Assembly (NCBI GenBank): GCA_023212695.1
Contig: JALCCG010000464.1
Span: 1 to 10,566, forward strand
DNA: 10,566 nucleotides
DNA from: Sporisorium sorghi
Lineage: Eukaryota; Basidiomycota; Ustilaginomycetes; Ustilaginales; Ustilaginaceae
Direction of reading: 5' to 3'
Part shown: one piece after another, positions 1 to 7,778 of the stretch
How positions within the stretch are numbered: position 1 is the first letter of the stretch
How the letters are laid out: each line of letters begins with the position of its first letter
Notes under the pieces: model-generated
Database searches by the model: none
The model's input: only the letters and a program-made list of their open reading frames with translations
What the model was told of the DNA's origin: nothing
Translations under genes and position numbers: made by a program

Positions 1-76
1 GACTGGAACAGTCTCAAACCCCCCCCCCACACCGCAAAACATTTCGGGCCTTGCGCACCGAATCGCCAGCAACCCT

Positions 77-78
<2 letters not shown>

Positions 79-109
<31 letters not shown>

Positions 110-121
110 CTCCCCTCCCAG
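79..121 (+). repeat. T31 homopolymer followed by an acceptor-like CTCCCCTCCCAG
   Basis: A run of 31 T (79-109) is followed by the 12-mer CTCCCCTCCCAG (110-121). A long pyrimidine tract ending in CAG is what a spliceosomal intron 3' end looks like. If so, 122 onward would be an exon, most simply the 5' UTR of the gene starting at 451, with the donor left of the window. The same arrangement occurs at 6989-7038 and, on the minus strand, at 10505-10442, where it is convincingly an intron end. No donor or branch site can be confirmed here. A plain homopolymer, or the poly-A tail of a minus-strand retroelement, are alternatives. A run of 10 C lies nearby at 19-28. Confidence 0.5.
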
Positions 122-187
122 CTTACACGGCAACGCCAGCAGCCGCCAACAGCAAGAGAGGGCTTCATACCGGTTCGTTGCCAGCCC

Positions 188-202
188 TATGGCCGGTGTC
201 TG
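188..202 (+). other. short upstream ORF (4 codons)
   Basis: ATG GCC GGT GTC TGA forms a four-codon ORF. It is the only ATG I see between the acceptor-like CAG at 121 and the start codon at 451. If transcription begins upstream of it, this minimal uORF could lower or regulate translation of the 451-1424 gene. Whether it lies in the mRNA is unknown. Confidence 0.3.
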
Positions 203-369
203 AAGAGGGAGGGGGGAGGTCAGACCGGCGGAAGCGATCACGATCGAGGGTTCACTGTTTCTCCCGTCCCCGTGTAAGGCGTTGTGACGGAGAGTGTGCG
301 CCCTACTTCATCAGCGAGGCGCTACAGCCACAGCGCTTATCTTCTACTTGTCCGGGCCGAGCTATTTGG

Positions 370-377
370 TACATAAG
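370..377 (+). promoter_or_regulatory. TATA-like element upstream of the 451 gene
   Basis: TACATAAG lies about 75 bp before the ATG at 451. It is the only TATA-like site I noticed just upstream. It competes with the alternative that this stretch is 5' UTR downstream of the acceptor-like CAG at 121. Weak, motif-only evidence. Confidence 0.2.
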
Positions 378-450
378 CATTGCCCCGACACGACCTTTCT
401 CTCGACTTGGACGATTCTTGACGACTTGTTACGCAGACCGAACGACGAGC

Positions 451-1424
451 ATGCGCCACCCTTCTCCCCTGCTCCTGCTGCACCTGCTCACGTGGCTACT
501 CGCACTCACCACACCCATCCACGCGGGAGGCCTAGAGTCCGCCGTCGAATCCACCAACGAGCGCCTGATCCCGCCACTCGCCGAGCCGCTGGAACGCCTG
601 ACGCACTCGCTGTCGGCCACACAGATGCAGGTGAAGAAAGCCGTGCAAAAGGCGCCCGAGAAGCTCAACCTGGGCGCGGACAACTTTTTGGGGTCCGGGC
701 TGAAGCGCAAATCGGTCTCCGGGGCGTACGGCACGACGGCGGCGGTGGGCGTGGGCGCGGCGGCGATCACGTACCAGACGATGAACTTGAGGTCCAAGAG
801 TCGAGATGCGGCCAAGAAGGCTGAGAGTGAGTTGCATCGCCTTGCAAAACATGTGGTGATCAAGTGTTACTGACGAAAAGATTGGTACAGAGGACGCGAG
901 GGTGAAGGAGGCCATATGTGCGGCACGGCGCGGGCGCGCGCAGCAAGGGCAGGGTGTAGCGCCGGAGGAGGTTGCGGACGATGCATCGTCCGTCCTTGCT
1001 CTTCCTGACGACGATGGTGCGCAGTCGAATGCGGCTCCACAACCAGCATCGGCGGCGGAAGGCGAAGCGAGCAGCAGCCTACCCTACCCTTCAACGAGAT
1101 GGACCAAACGCGCCGCCTCACGCAGGGGCGTATACGCATACCCGCCCTCGCGCGCGCTTTTAGCGAGGTTCGCCAAACGCACACCCATCAGCGACGCCAC
1201 GCTCACGACGATCGAAGACTACAACAAGATGATCGGCGCCACGGAAGCTATTGCTTCGGGCACCATTGCCGTTGCCTCTGCGTAAGTCTCCACCGACTGT
1301 TTTGTTCAAGCCTGAGAAAGCCAAATACTGACGAGGGTTTGCGTTGCTACTGCGTCGTCGTCGTGCCGGTAGAGACCAGGCCAACCAGCGCAGCCTCAAG
1401 GCGTCGGCAGAGTTTCACTGCTAA
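451..1424 (+). CDS. Hypothetical secreted or secretory-pathway protein, three exons
   Basis: Exons 451-826, 891-1281 and 1373-1424 join into 819 nt, giving 272 residues and TAA. ATG 451 has A at -3. Residues 1-25 are a textbook signal peptide: RH near the start, a leucine-rich core, and a likely cut after IHA. Residues about 29-75 are polar and possibly helical. An Ala/Gly-rich hydrophobic stretch (about 91-108) could be a weak membrane segment. Residues 110-140 are Lys/Arg/Ala-rich, 145-190 are acidic and Ala/Ser-rich (probably disordered), and 236-256 are again Ala/Ile-rich. The short C-terminal exon ends in Cys. I recognise no family. The support is two well-formed introns that keep the frame, the signal peptide and codon use like the neighbours. 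The product could be secreted, or anchored in an ER or organelle membrane by the weak hydrophobic segments. The last acceptor is the least certain part. Confidence 0.72.
827..890 (+). other. Intron 1 of the 451-1424 gene (64 nt)
   Basis: Donor GTGAGT (827-832), branch site CTGAC (870-874) 16 nt before the acceptor, and acceptor TACAG ending at 890. Without splicing the exon 1 frame stops at 871-873 (TGA). Splicing within a Lys codon (A|AG) joins it to the open frame from 891 to 1281. Confidence 0.8.
1282..1372 (+). other. Intron 2 of the 451-1424 gene (91 nt)
   Basis: Donor GTAAGT (1282-1287), branch site CTGAC (1328-1332) and acceptor GGTAG ending at 1372. The unspliced frame would stop at 1283-1285, inside the donor. 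Spliced, the frame continues ADQANQRSLKASAEFHC and then TAA at 1422. The branch-to-acceptor distance (about 40 nt) is rather long, and AGs at 1374 and 1379 are possible alternatives. Confidence 0.65.
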
Positions 1425-2700
1425 GTTTCCACGAAGATACGAGTTCAAGTAACGGGGTTTCAATGTAACGACGAGTAGACGTGTATCACATGCATGCGTT
1501 TCACCTCTGGTATCCCTGTGCGTGTGCGGCTCTCAATGCAAGTGAGCCCGTTGATCGTGAACGCCAGCGGAAAAAAAAGAGGCACCAACTGCAGCACCTA
1601 GGATTCCCGCGTGGTCCCCCACCGCAGTACTGACTTGGGCGATACCGTGCTTAACTTCGCAGATCGGACGGGATGCGGTGCTTTCACGGTTCTATGGCCG
1701 CAGATGGAGTGTTGTCACCACCAGTTGCGGTGTGTAGAGCTGCTCAGTGTTTTTGCGGCGAGGAACATGGATAGGAAGAGAGACCCTTTGGTTGTGGTTA
1801 TCGCTATCGGTTCTGGAACGCAGGGACGAATTCGATAGATGGAATCACGGCAGAGAGAAGCGGGGAAAGACAGCACGCCTCTGTAAAGTCACGACAATGG
1901 AAACGGTCATGGGTTCGTTGACAGAGAGATGTGGTCTATGCGCCTATATTCTCCAGCAGACCCTTGTCCACGAGGACAGGCTTCGAAGAGTGACTCTGCT
2001 TGAAGGAGGACAGGGCTAGCCTCTCACACGACATACTCTCACAGTCTGGACCTGCTCGGCTCCAAGCTTGCGCGAGTGTGCAAACAGAGCTTTCCCCCAA
2101 AAAGTGCGGGGGAAGCGTCGGCGAAGCGGCTAAGCGACACGGACAAGAGAATTTGGCCGGTGCTGCAACAAGAGTTGCGGGAGGCTGGCGCACTTTCTTT
2201 CCCCCCTGTTGCTGCACTGCACATGTGCTCTCCAATTGGCCGTGTTTGGCAGCTCTTCCCAGTCCCCTGCCGTTGCCTTGGAACTTCGCATGGTGTGTCG
2301 TGTGCCGCTGCAACTCTGCCCCGTGCACGGTTGCTCGCGAGCTTCCGCTGAGCACCGAGAATGCGACTCAGCAGCTGTCAAGCGTCTTGCCCGCACTCTC
2401 GGCAACAGCTGCCTCTGCCGCCTTTCTTTGTCGAGTGCAACACATGGAAAAGGCGGCAGTGCACCGGTTGGTCGAACAATCGCCCTTCCCGCTCCGTCAC
2501 AAGTGTGATGTTCGCTAAGATCACAGGCCACTCGCGCGACATCACATTGTAGGGCGTGTGACGGTGGCAGAGGTGCGCGCTTCTAGCGGATGTTGTCTTT
2601 GGCTAGGCGGCAGTCGACCTGAAGGAGAGGAGGGTGCTCCTCCGCAGAGTACTTTGTCCTGAAGCAGAGTGTGCTACGGAGCCGCCGCAGCGAAGCAAGC
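1425..2700. other. Intergenic region, no supported gene
   Basis: About 1.3 kb between the 451-1424 gene and the ADH core promoter. Open frames on both strands around 1940-2520 lack convincing starts and show no recognisable domain or splice structure. It presumably holds the 3' UTR of the first gene and the upstream regulatory region of ADH. Visible items are an A8 run (1571-1578), a CCAAT box inside the palindrome CCAATTGG (2232-2239), and the inverted repeat at 2504-2546. No tRNA, rRNA or transposon signature was seen. Confidence 0.6.
2504..2546. repeat. 8-bp inverted repeat TGTGATGT / ACATCACA
   Basis: TGTGATGT (2504-2511) and its exact complement ACATCACA (2539-2546) are separated by 27 nt, about 300 bp upstream of the ADH start. 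They could form a stem-loop or be two half-sites for a regulator. An 8-bp match at this spacing can also arise by chance. Confidence 0.35.
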
Positions 2701-2723
2701 TCCTCCTGGCCACCTTCGAAAGC

Positions 2724-2730
2724 ATAAAAG
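2724..2730 (+). promoter_or_regulatory. TATA-like box of the ADH gene
   Basis: ATAAAAG lies 118 bp before the ADH ATG. It is followed by a C/T-rich stretch (about 2736-2786), then an AC dinucleotide run and a CAC/CAA-rich leader that ends in ACAATGG. This TATA plus pyrimidine-rich leader resembles promoters of strongly expressed fungal genes, which fits a glycolytic-type ADH. Motif-based inference only. Confidence 0.5.
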
Positions 2731-2786
2731 GAGCAGCCCCTCGACGCCTTTTCCCACTCACTCAGCAGACACAGCTCTTCACTCAA

Positions 2787-2804
2787 ACACACACACACAC
2801 ACAC
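2787..2804 (+). repeat. (AC)9 microsatellite in the ADH leader
   Basis: Nine AC units run from 2787 to 2804, about 45 bp before the ADH start codon, probably in the 5' UTR. This is a likely length-polymorphic site. Confidence 0.85.
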
Positions 2805-2847
2805 TTACGCTCCGCACCACCACCATCAACAACTACCATCAGCAACA

Positions 2848-3960
2848 ATGGCTCCCGCTGCTACCTCCTCCCACTCTCACGCCGACCCTCGCGAGCAGCA
2901 GCTCCAGGTCTCTGGCCAGAACCGCGTCGCCATCTTCGACAAGCAGGGCGGTCCCGTCTCGGTCAAAGAGGTGCCCATCCAGAAGGAACTCAAGCGAGGC
3001 GAGGCGCTCGTGCGCGTCATCTACTCGGGCGTCTGCCACACCGACCTGCACGCCATGCTCGGTGACTGGCCTTTGGACAACAAGCTGCCGCTCGTCGGCG
3101 GACACGAGGGTGCCGGTGTCGTCGTTGCGCTCGGCGAGGGTGCTGACCAGTTTGTCAAGATCGGCGACCGCGTGGGCATCAAGTGGATCGCTACGTCGTG
3201 CTTGAACTGCTCGTTCTGCCGCACGGGAGCTGAGCCCAACTGCCCGCATGCGCAGTGCTCGGGTTTCAGCGTCGACGGCTCGTTCCAGAAGTACGCCGTG
3301 TCGTATGCGAACCATCTGTCGATCATCCCGGACGAGCTGCCGCTCGACCAGGCCGCGCCGATCCTGTGTGCGGGCGTTACCGTGTACAAGGCGCTCAAGG
3401 AGGCGCAGCTCACTCCCGGTCAGTGGGTCGCCATCCCCGGTGCCGGTGGCGGGCTCGGCCACCTCGCCGTCCAGTACGCCGTCGCTGCTGGCTACCGCGT
3501 CATCGCCATCGACACGGGCGCCGACAAGAAACAGCTCTGCGAGAGCCTCGGCGCAGAGCGCTTCATCGACTTCAAGACCTCCAAGAACCTCGTCGACGAT
3601 ATCAAAGCCGCCACTCCAGACGGCTTCGGCCCGCAGGCTGCCGTCGTCGCCGCCAGCGGCGCAGCAGCTTACGAACAGGCGCTCGACTACATCCGCCCGC
3701 GCGGCGTCCTCGTCGCCGTCGGCCTTCCGGGTAAGGCTGATATCAAAGCCAATGTGTTTTTTACCGTGTTCAGGTCCGTTAGGGTGGTCGGGTCGTACGT
3801 GGGAAACAGGCAGGACGCCCAGGAAGCCCTGGACATCGCGGCCGCCGGTAAAGTTAGGACGCACTTCAAGACGCTCGGCCTCTCCCAGCTGCCCCAGGTG
3901 TACGACGATATGCAGAGCGGCAAGATTGCTGGCAGGATCGTGCTTGATATTGATCAGTGA
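2848..3960 (+). CDS. ADH1: Zinc-dependent alcohol dehydrogenase, yeast ADH1 type
   Basis: Intronless, 370 residues. Interconverts acetaldehyde and ethanol with NAD(H). GroES-like catalytic domain about 35-175, Rossmann domain about 190-320. Catalytic zinc ligands are Cys63 (in GVCHTDLH), His86 (in GGHEGAG) and Cys174 (in PILCAGVTVY). Structural zinc ligands are Cys118, Cys121, Cys124 and Cys132, with the exact yeast spacing. Trp74 and Trp113 match the yeast substrate-pocket tryptophans. The nucleotide-binding loop is GAGGGLG (198-204), and Asp222 at the end of the second strand indicates NAD rather than NADP. SYVGNRQD (316-323) is also typical of the family. All key residues are present, so it should be active. 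The N-terminus is about 20 residues longer than yeast Adh1, but it is His/Ser/Gln-rich with acidic residues and does not look like a mitochondrial presequence, so a cytosolic site is likely. ATG 2848 has A at -3 and G at +4. The physiological direction (fermentation or ethanol use) cannot be read from sequence. Confidence 0.97.
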   Translation: MAPAATSSHSHADPREQQLQVSGQNRVAIFDKQGGPVSVKEVPIQKELKRGEALVRVIYSGVCHTDLHAMLGDWPLDNKLPLVGGHEGAGVVVALGEGADQFVKIGDRVGIKWIATSCLNCSFCRTGAEPNCPHAQCSGFSVDGSFQKYAVSYANHLSIIPDELPLDQAAPILCAGVTVYKALKEAQLTPGQWVAIPGAGGGLGHLAVQYAVAAGYRVIAIDTGADKKQLCESLGAERFIDFKTSKNLVDDIKAATPDGFGPQAAVVAASGAAAYEQALDYIRPRGVLVAVGLPGKADIKANVFFTVFRSVRVVGSYVGNRQDAQEALDIAAAGKVRTHFKTLGLSQLPQVYDDMQSGKIAGRIVLDIDQ

Positions 3961-4755
3961 AGGTGGTGTTGTTGTAGGGAAGAGATGGGTGGAAATGCTA
4001 CGTTCGTTTGTTTTTAAGGGGGGTGTGGTTGTGGTGTGTGAGAATGGGATGGAATGTGCTGAAGTGTCCACGCGGGCACAGCTGCTACGACGACTGTGAA
4101 GACGGGCTTCTTGATGCTGTGCCGACGTGCTGGACACCGACCATTGAGCTGGGGCGCAGCTTCACTTTGCCTTTTGAGACGTGGTCCGGAATGCAACGCT
4201 GTTGCTCTACTCAGTAGGCTTCTAGACTGAGTGTGGGATGGCGGTGGTGATCGACTGTGAACCGGGAGACGACGACAACGGCTGCTCTGCATTCAGCTGC
4301 TGCTGCTGCTCCGTGAGAGGATCAGTGCTCCGCGCAAGGGGTTTCAGCTGCGACCACTCTCACACGTCAAGAGTCACCGGCTCGGCTGTGCATACGTCGA
4401 GCCTCAGCCAAAGCGTCCCCACCAAACGTGATCAAGTCGGGGCCGCATCTGCCGCCGCTGAATTCTGCAAGTGGGCTCTATGTACGGCGCGTCCAACAGC
4501 GCAAACAGCTGAGCTGCTCATTCGGTGCCTTTTGCACGCGGCGCTTTGCTTCTTTGCCAAACAAGGCCCGCCCTCCCTGCAGTGGGAACGCCGTTCTGAG
4601 CGCTGCTCCGGATGGCTAGCAGGACAATGTGACTCGTGTAGCAGTGCACAGCCTTTGTTCGACTCAGACTCACCCCCGAATCCAGTCGCATGGCGATGTC
4701 AAGATGCTGTACGATGCTCGTGATTGATCGATAGCATACAAAATGATGACTCGTG
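3961..4755. other. Intergenic region between convergent genes
   Basis: About 0.8 kb between the ADH and MFS stop codons, so it should hold both 3' UTRs. It contains a G/T-rich stretch just after ADH and a short GCT-type triplet run around 4296-4310. An ATG-started Cys-rich frame (4238-4723, +) has no recognisable domain and is not called. No tRNA or transposon signature was seen. Confidence 0.6.
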
Positions 4756-6378
4756 TCAAGCCTGCTTGTGCCCCTGCGCTGCTTCAGCCTTGTTCTTTCG
4801 ACTCTGCCTCAAATGGAGCCCCCAGTTGAGCAGCGCCAACGCCACACCAGCGCCCGAGAAACCCATGCCCACGTAGAACGCCCCGCGGTACCCTTTCAAC
4901 TCGTCCCTACCGCCATCGTAGACGTGCGACTCGACGACACCTGCGAAACCCAAGCCCAAAGCAATGCTGTAGTTGACCACGGTATTGACGATGCTGCTGG
5001 CGGTACCCTGTTGATGCGCGGGCAGCAGATCGCTGAGAATGATGCTCGCTGCGGGGAACGACATGTCCATGCCGAACGGCATGATGCCGGATGCGATGTA
5101 CGGCAGCGACGGGGTGTGCACGGGCGCATTGCCGGCGATACAAGTTCCGATGCAAAAAGCTAGCAGGGAAAGCAGCATGACAAACGCCGGGCTGGTCCTG
5201 CCCAGGATCTGGGCCGAGCTGAACGCCGCAATGATACCGAAAACGGCACAGGGGACGTAGGTGCACACGGTGAAGAGCTCCGAGTATCCGCGGATGATCC
5301 GCTGCATCTGGGAGAGGAAGAAGATCCAGATGCCAAAACTGGCCCATCCGCAGCCGAGACAGATGAGGATGAGCGAGCCCGAGGCGCTGTTCAAGACGCT
5401 GGTTGGCAGCAAAGGGTAAAGCGCCTTGCCCTCGCCGTAGATGAAGATGGCGATGAAGAGGACGCCGACGATGAGGAGCACGTAGACGTAGACGGTGGCC
5501 CAGCCCACCACAAGGGCTTGGTTGAAGGAAAAGTTGAAGAGAACGAGTCCCGTGACGCCGGTGACCATGCCGAAGAGGTCGAGTCGCTTCCAGAGCGGCG
5601 CTTTGGCTTGCGCGACATCTTCAAGGGATGCAGGCGTCGATGCGCCGTCGGAAGCGTCGGCCTTCGAGTCGAGCTTCCAAGATGCGCTGACGGCGCGCAT
5701 CTCCTGTTCGTTAGGCAGCACCACTGCACACACAACACCGAGGAAGGCGGCGGTGATGGCCATAGTGTAGTAGCCCCACTCCCAGCCCAAGCTGTCGTTG
5801 ATGGCAAACAGCGAGGTGAAGAGAGCACCGGTCACGAAGCCGTTGGGCGCAGTGGCGGCGAAGAAGGAAAAGCTGAGCGTCTTGGCGAAGGTGCCCGGTG
5901 CAAACACCCTACCGAGAATCGCGAGCGAGTTTGGCAGCAGAACGGCGCATGCCACGCCCTGCATGGCTCTGCAGACGTCGAAAAAGATGTACGAGCCGGT
6001 GTAGTGCGTCAAGCCGGCGATCATGGACCAGATGCAGAGAAGAGCGTAGCCAAAGATGACGATTGGCTTGTGACCGACAATGTCACCGACGCGACCTGCT
6101 GGCAGCACAAAGGTGCCGACGGTGAGGGAGAATGCAGCGGCGAACCACGACTGCTGGGCTTCGGAATCCTCGATGCCGAAGGTTCGAGCGATGCTGAGGA
6201 AGGGGACGATGGTTTGGCCGAGCGCGGCTTGGGTGAGAAGCATAGCCATGCACAGCGCGGCAACGCCTACGATCTGGCGCACTTTGCCGAGTTTGCCTTG
6301 ATTGTAGAGTGGCTGCTTGGGTTGACAAGGAGTGGCAGAAGCAGCAGTCTGCTCGGATTGCGTCTCCATTGCGACCAT
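4756..6378 (-). CDS. MFS transporter, aminotriazole-resistance (ATR1/DHA2) type
   Basis: Intronless, 540 residues from ATG at 6378-6376. The frame is open further upstream but has no earlier ATG. A second Met lies three codons later. Proton-coupled export of drugs or small metabolites from the plasma membrane is expected from the family; the substrate is unknown. Residues 1-34 are a polar cytosolic tail. Hydrophobic segments at about 35-60, 77-97, 105-125, 131-157, 166-190, 203-222, 268-286, 291-314, 333-357, 367-389, 396-415, 425-447, 463-485 and 499-522 give about 14 helices. The loop between helices 2 and 3 carries MFS motif A, GRVGDIVGHKP (95-105). Helix 5 has a motif-C-like APNGFVTGA (177-185) typical of fungal ATR1 relatives. 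The central loop (223-265) is acidic and Ser/Ala-rich. The C-tail is basic. The gene is complete. It converges on ADH and diverges from the transacylase gene. Confidence 0.93.
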   Translation of the reverse strand: MVAMETQSEQTAASATPCQPKQPLYNQGKLGKVRQIVGVAALCMAMLLTQAALGQTIVPFLSIARTFGIEDSEAQQSWFAAAFSLTVGTFVLPAGRVGDIVGHKPIVIFGYALLCIWSMIAGLTHYTGSYIFFDVCRAMQGVACAVLLPNSLAILGRVFAPGTFAKTLSFSFFAATAPNGFVTGALFTSLFAINDSLGWEWGYYTMAITAAFLGVVCAVVLPNEQEMRAVSASWKLDSKADASDGASTPASLEDVAQAKAPLWKRLDLFGMVTGVTGLVLFNFSFNQALVVGWATVYVYVLLIVGVLFIAIFIYGEGKALYPLLPTSVLNSASGSLILICLGCGWASFGIWIFFLSQMQRIIRGYSELFTVCTYVPCAVFGIIAAFSSAQILGRTSPAFVMLLSLLAFCIGTCIAGNAPVHTPSLPYIASGIMPFGMDMSFPAASIILSDLLPAHQQGTASSIVNTVVNYSIALGLGFAGVVESHVYDGGRDELKGYRGAFYVGMGFSGAGVALALLNWGLHLRQSRKNKAEAAQGHKQA

Positions 6379-6473
6379 GCTGGTGGAAGACGACGAGATT
6401 GGAGGAGTGGTGATGCCTAATGGCTGTGAGTGATGGAGGAAAGGGTCTGGATCATGTCGACATGTTGGTGGTG

Positions 6474-6481
6474 AATTATAG
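6474..6481 (-). promoter_or_regulatory. TATA-like element of the MFS gene
   Basis: On the minus strand this reads CTATAATT, about 95 bp upstream of the ATG at 6378. Position and composition fit a TATA box. No other support. Confidence 0.3.
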
Positions 6482-6753
6482 GTTTCGAAGCACCAAGTCG
6501 TGGTTGACTCGGAGCGAGCGAAAGTGTGTGCGTGGTGAGATGGCAAAGGATGGAGCTAAGGAGATAGCAAGGCGATAAACGTGACAACCATGTGATGGAT
6601 CTGTGACATTTGTGACGAGTAAGCAGCCTTGTTGGTTGTCCTGCCAATCGATCAAACGAAAGAACACTTTTTTTTCTTCTTCCATTCCTGCATGGCCTCG
6701 CATAAACTCCGATGTCACTGTCACTTGTCGCTTGTCTCCGGAGAGTGCTTGCA

Positions 6754-6776
6754 TACAGTACAGCAACCTACAGTAC
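6754..6776. repeat. Direct repeat TACAGTAC x2
   Basis: TACAGTAC occurs at 6754-6761 and 6769-6776 with a 7-nt spacer, so the units start 15 nt apart. They lie about 375-400 bp upstream of the MFS start and could be paired binding sites for a regulator of that gene. Chance is not excluded. Confidence 0.35.
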
Positions 6777-6821
6777 CAACCAGTCACCGGCATTCCCGAC
6801 GATCTGCATTTCCTTGTTCGG

Positions 6822-6839
6822 GATTGCCGACCCGCAATC
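6822..6839. repeat. Small hairpin GATTGC / GCAATC
   Basis: GATTGC (6822-6827) and GCAATC (6834-6839) form a 6-bp perfect stem with a 6-nt loop, in the divergent promoter region. Too short to assign a role. Confidence 0.25.
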
Positions 6840-6986
6840 GATCGCTTAGCACGCAACGGCGTGGTTCGCGGTGTCCACACGTCGCGTAAAGAGGGGTGCA
6901 AGCTGCTCCAGAGAACTTCGAGGTCCCCTTGTGGTTTGGTGACTGCATCCGTCTGAAAGCCAAGAATTTTTTTCGACAAATGACAA

Positions 6987-6988
<2 letters not shown>

Positions 6989-7026
<38 letters not shown>

Positions 7027-7038
7027 CTTCTTTCGCAG
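6989..7038 (+). repeat. T38 homopolymer followed by an acceptor-like CTTCTTTCGCAG
   Basis: A run of 38 T (6989-7026) is followed by CTTCTTTCGCAG (7027-7038). Just upstream is ATGACAACC (6980-6988), whose TGAC could serve as a branch site. Together these resemble an intron 3' end on the plus strand, perhaps of a 5' UTR intron of the transacylase gene, although the start codon is still about 740 bp away. The 12-nt tail matches 10 of 12 bases of the one ending the P450 intron (minus strand, 10453-10442). No donor could be assigned. Confidence 0.5.
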
Positions 7039-7559
7039 CGGCCGAGCCGCTTACTTTTTCTTTGGTCAACGGGATCTTCGGTTGAGCGCTCCGTCGGCAC
7101 GATCCGAAGCTCTAACAAAAATGGGAGTAAATTCGCAATTTTTTTGTCCTCTGCTTGTGACGATGTCGGCCGTGTGATGACAAAAGTCGAATCTGAAAAT
7201 TGCCTTGTGAAATATCGGGTTCAGACCGCTTCTGTAGTCAGCGGGAGAGTGCAACTTTAACCCCACGATCGAGTCAAGGCGAGGCGAGGCTAGTTAGGCT
7301 GCTGCTGCTGCTTTTTCACTCGACTGACTTGTCTTTTTTGAAAGCGGAAGCCAACCGATGACCGCACCGGTTCAACGAAAAAATCACAAGCGGTCCGGTA
7401 AAAACACGCCGCGCATCGGAGAGAGCTCGCTCCCCCCCGCTAAAAAATACAGTCACCCACACGCGCTCTCTTTCTGCCTCTGTCTCCGCACTTTGGCTGT
7501 CTGTTGCATCACCGACACGCTCGCTTCTTGCGGCGGTTCACAGCTTCGACGATCAGGGA

Positions 7560-7778
7560 GATCCTGCGTTCCTTTCCGTCACAGCCTCTCTCTCTTCACT
7601 CACCATCACCATCACAGCCTTTCTTCGTCAGCATTGCATCGGATCACCCTCAGAATGCAGCATCCTTCTTCATAGCATCGTCAAAAGCACACTCGCAAGC
7701 AACGGTATCGATCAGCCGCATCCAGCGGATCGCTTCCGACTCAGTCACGAGGCACTCTCCACTCAATCACTTGCCAAC
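7560..7778 (+). promoter_or_regulatory. Pyrimidine-rich leader of the transacylase gene
   Basis: A C/T-rich and CAT/CAC-rich stretch leads to GCCAACATGC at the start codon, like the leader before ADH. This is the likely core promoter and 5' UTR. An ATG at 7655 lies in another frame and would act as a uORF if transcribed. No TATA box is evident. The exact transcription start is not visible. Confidence 0.4.

Larger units (their letters stand above)
6379..7778. other. Divergent intergenic region (MFS / transacylase)
   Basis: 1.4 kb between two genes transcribed away from each other, so it must contain both promoters and leaders. Contents include a TATA-like site for the MFS gene (6474-6481), repeated TACAGTAC sites (6754-6776), a small hairpin (6822-6839), the T38 tract with acceptor-like end (6989-7038), a short GCT run near 7301-7312, and a C/T-rich leader before the transacylase. 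An ATG at 7121 opens only an 18-codon frame. No complete gene is supported. Confidence 0.65.

Noticed and set aside
1936..2531. Overlapping open frames on both strands upstream of ADH
   Set aside because: The longest ones start at non-ATG codons, contradict each other, have no domain and lack intron signals that would extend them.
3740..3790. Possible intron near the end of ADH (TTTTTTACC...CAGG)
   Set aside because: The unspliced frame reads through with a normal ADH C-terminus, including SYVGNRQD, so no splicing is needed.
4238..4723. ATG-started, Cys-rich 161-codon open frame on the plus strand between ADH and MFS
   Set aside because: No recognisable domain, no signal peptide, irregular composition, and it lies in the shared 3' region of convergent genes. 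Chance openness is likely in GC-rich DNA.
5518..6420. Long plus-strand open frame antisense to the MFS gene
   Set aside because: It is a shadow of GC-rich codon use on the coding strand. The sense frame has clear membrane helices and MFS motifs.
6379..6546. 56-residue N-terminal extension of the MFS protein
   Set aside because: The frame is open but its first codon would be TTG. The first ATG is at 6378, just before a normal cytosolic tail.
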